Assembly (NCBI GenBank): GCA_964434535.1
Contig: CAYSWA010000024.1
Coordinates: forward strand, 1 to 31,238
Origin: SM23-32 sp964434535
GTDB lineage: Bacteria; Planctomycetota; Brocadiia; SM23-32
Reading direction: 5' to 3'
Length of the DNA stretch: 31,238 nucleotides
Below are positions 29,418-31,238 of this stretch, in pieces. Each line of letters begins with the position of its first letter. Positions within the stretch are counted from its first letter, which is position 1. The position numbers and the translations under genes are program-made. The notes under the pieces are model-generated. The model ran no database searches and had not been told where the DNA came from. It was given only the letters and a program-made list of their open reading frames with translations.

Positions 29418-30473
29418 GTGAGCGACAACCCCCGACCCTCCACCTACGTGGCGACCTGCCTCTACGGGCTGGAGCCGCTGCTGGCCGACGAAGTGCACGA
29501 GCGGTGCGGCGCCGAGTGCGAGCGGCACTGGTGCGAGGTGGTCTTTCCGTTCGCCGGCTCGCCCGCGCGCCTGGCCGAGCTGCGCCTGGCCGGGAACCTG
29601 TTCCTGCGGTTCGACAGCTTCGTCGTCGGCCACACCAGGCCGGACCTGGACGAGCTGGCCGGCCGGCTGGCCGAACTGCCGATGGGGGCCTGGGAGGAGC
29701 GGCGGCGGGAGCTGGGTGAGCTGGCCGTCGAGGACGTCTCCGTGACGGTAAGCCGGCGCGGCGAGCACAACTACACCTACGCGGACGTGGAGGAGCGCGC
29801 GCTCGAGGCGCTGCGCGCCGCCACGGGCCGCAAGACGACGCTCGATGCGCGGGCGCTGGAGCTGCGCGTCGAGATCGACGGCGAGCACTGCCGCCTGCTC
29901 GGCCGGCTGACGCCCGCGCCGCTCTCCGAGCGGCCCTACCTGCGCTATCACATGCCGTCTGAGACCGAGCCGACACTCGCCGCCGCCATGATCCGCCTGA
30001 GCGGGCCCCGGGCCGGCGACGCGGTGCTGGACCCGTTCTGCGGCGTCGGGGTCATCCCCATCGAGCGCGCCCTCGCCGGGCCAGCGGGGCTGATCGCCGC
30101 CGGCGAGGACAAGGAGAAGCGACTGGCGTGGGCCGCGGGCAACGCCGGGGCCGCCGGCGTGCGCGTGTCGCTGGGCCAGTGGGACGCCTTCCGGCTGCCG
30201 TTCGGCGACCGGACCTTCGATCGCATCGTCACCGTGCCCCCGCAGGGCGACCCGGCCAGCGGCAAGCCCTGGGAGCCGTATCGGTTCGCGGAGCTGATGG
30301 CCGAGTCGCTCCGCGTGCTCGGCCTCAACGGCAACATGGTCTGCCTGCTGCGCAAGGGCAAGCTGCTGCGCCACGCCATGAAACGCATCGGCGCGCGGGG
30401 CAGGTGGAGCCGCCTGCACTGTAGCTGGAAGGGCCGCCCGTGGACCATCCACACGCTCTCGCGCGCCCTCTGA
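29418..30473 (+). CDS. THUMP-domain RNA methyltransferase-like protein with altered motif IV
   Basis: This 351-residue protein has an N-terminal ferredoxin-like/THUMP region (about 1-160) and a Rossmann methyltransferase domain with motif I VLDPFCGVGVIPIERAL near residue 208. This is the Trm14/TrmN/THUMPD-like layout for guanine N2 methylation of tRNA. Motif IV, normally N/D-PP-Y/F/W or DLPFG, reads TVPPQG, so the usual catalytic Asn/Asp and aromatic residue are missing. It may be inactive, RNA-binding only, or use a different chemistry. The start is GTG at 29418, one base after the ribD stop. Confidence 0.82.
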   Translation: MSDNPRPSTYVATCLYGLEPLLADEVHERCGAECERHWCEVVFPFAGSPARLAELRLAGNLFLRFDSFVVGHTRPDLDELAGRLAELPMGAWEERRRELGELAVEDVSVTVSRRGEHNYTYADVEERALEALRAATGRKTTLDARALELRVEIDGEHCRLLGRLTPAPLSERPYLRYHMPSETEPTLAAAMIRLSGPRAGDAVLDPFCGVGVIPIERALAGPAGLIAAGEDKEKRLAWAAGNAGAAGVRVSLGQWDAFRLPFGDRTFDRIVTVPPQGDPASGKPWEPYRFAELMAESLRVLGLNGNMVCLLRKGKLLRHAMKRIGARGRWSRLHCSWKGRPWTIHTLSRAL

Positions 30474-30482
30474 GGTAGCCGC

Positions 30483-31154
30483 ATGGACCTGACGCGCCTG
30501 CTGAGCGAGATGTACCAGGCCATGCGGGCCGCCTTCGGCCACCGCGGCTGGTGGCCGGGCGAGACGCCCTTCGAGGTGATGGTCGGCGCGATCCTGACCC
30601 AGCGCACCAACTGGCGCAACGCCGAGCGGGCCGTCGACGCCCTGCGGGAGGAGGGCCTGCTGCGGCCCGGCGCGCTGGCCAGGCTTGAGCCGGAGCGCTT
30701 GCAGGAGCTGATCCGGCCCGCCGGCTACTACCGCCAGAAGGCGGCCCGGCTGCTGCGCCTGGCCCGGTGGGCCGAGCAGCGGACCGGCGGCGACCTCTGC
30801 GTGCTGGCCGACGTGCCGAGCGACGAGCTGCGCGAGGAGCTGCTGGCCCTGCGCGGCATCGGCCCCGAGACGGCCGACAGCATCCTGCTCTACGCGCTGG
30901 AGCGGCCGACCTTCGTTGTCGACACCTACACCCACAGGGTGGTGGTGCGGCATGGGCTGCTGGAGCCCGATTGCGGCTACGTGGAGCTGAAGGAGCTGTT
31001 CGAGGCGCACCTGCCGCGCGACGTCGAGCTGTTCAAGGACTACCACGCGCAACTGGTCGAGGTGGGCAAGCGCTTCTGCCGCACGCAGCCGCGCTGCGCA
31101 GGCTGCCCGCTCCATCCCGCGCTCGGCGATCCGGTCCCGGGCGAATGGCCCTGA
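30483..31154 (+). CDS. Endonuclease III-like HhH-GPD DNA glycosylase
   Basis: This 223-residue helix-hairpin-helix glycosylase starts with the family helix MVGAILTQRTNW, has the hairpin LLALRGIGPETADSILLYAL and the catalytic Asp in FVVDTYTHRV. The Lys that endonuclease III uses for its lyase reaction is Glu in the hairpin, so it is probably a monofunctional glycosylase for damaged bases (inference). The C-terminal cluster region has only three Cys (CRTQPRCAGC), so a normal 4Fe-4S site is doubtful. The gene starts nine bases after the methyltransferase stop, in the same operon. The last 84 bases of the window show only the short repeat at 31161-31174. Confidence 0.88.
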   Translation: MDLTRLLSEMYQAMRAAFGHRGWWPGETPFEVMVGAILTQRTNWRNAERAVDALREEGLLRPGALARLEPERLQELIRPAGYYRQKAARLLRLARWAEQRTGGDLCVLADVPSDELREELLALRGIGPETADSILLYALERPTFVVDTYTHRVVVRHGLLEPDCGYVELKELFEAHLPRDVELFKDYHAQLVEVGKRFCRTQPRCAGCPLHPALGDPVPGEWP

Positions 31155-31238
31155 GGCCGCTCTTGGGTCTCGGGAGTCGGCTCGGTGCGGCGGCTGCGGG
31201 CGCTGAGCCATTTGCGCTGATCGTAAGGTGGCGGGGGG

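Overview
The window is high-GC bacterial DNA, most likely from a planctomycete or a close relative (inference). The signs are a large kinase that combines zinc ribbons, a Hanks-type domain, one membrane helix and a WD40 propeller, a single-chain SecDF with a very large second periplasmic domain, and uniformly GC-rich housekeeping genes. Many intergenic gaps carry recognisable sigma70-type promoters.

Layout. (1) 1-2300 is an accessory segment that looks less GC-rich than the rest. It holds gene remnants, a RelA/SpoT-domain alarmone synthetase with a possible truncated partner, a four-helix-bundle (S23/Avd-like) gene, a tRNA-Pro(GGG), and a 209-bp perfect direct repeat whose right edge lies inside the tRNA 3' end. 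(2) 2359-4068 holds yjbQ and a GT4 glycosyltransferase. (3) 4093-9878 is a fatty-acid and phospholipid operon on the minus strand, in transcription order rpmF-plsX-fabH-fabD-fabG-acpP-fabF and then the GT4 gene, with a promoter before rpmF and a second one before acpP. (4) 10026-13085 is the kinase. (5) 13166-15186 is trpBA, with a translationally coupled ATGA overlap. (6) 15442-16079 is a MntA/HepT toxin-antitoxin pair. (7) 16140-17354 is a CNT-type transporter, followed convergently by nadE (17514-19151). (8) 19336-20523 is a membrane-anchored GT2-like protein, and 20525-22396 is an amino-acid permease fused to a PTS EIIA domain. (9) 22713-26261 is SecDF, then a frameshifted HAD phosphatase. 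(10) accA (minus) and ribD (plus) diverge from overlapping promoters. ribD is followed by a THUMP methyltransferase and an endonuclease III-like glycosylase.

How the genes work together. accA makes malonyl-CoA and fabD loads it onto the acpP product. fabH, fabF and fabG initiate and elongate the chain, and plsX sends acyl groups to phospholipid; this is a nearly complete lipid-building set. The most unusual parts are the accessory left end (repeat, tRNA end, four-helix gene and alarmone synthetase), the permease-EIIA fusion, the enlarged SecF domain, and several enzymes with altered catalytic motifs (GT2-like, THUMP methyltransferase, CNT transporter, Nth-like glycosylase). I did not find a CRISPR array, an integrase, a reverse transcriptase or an intact insertion sequence.
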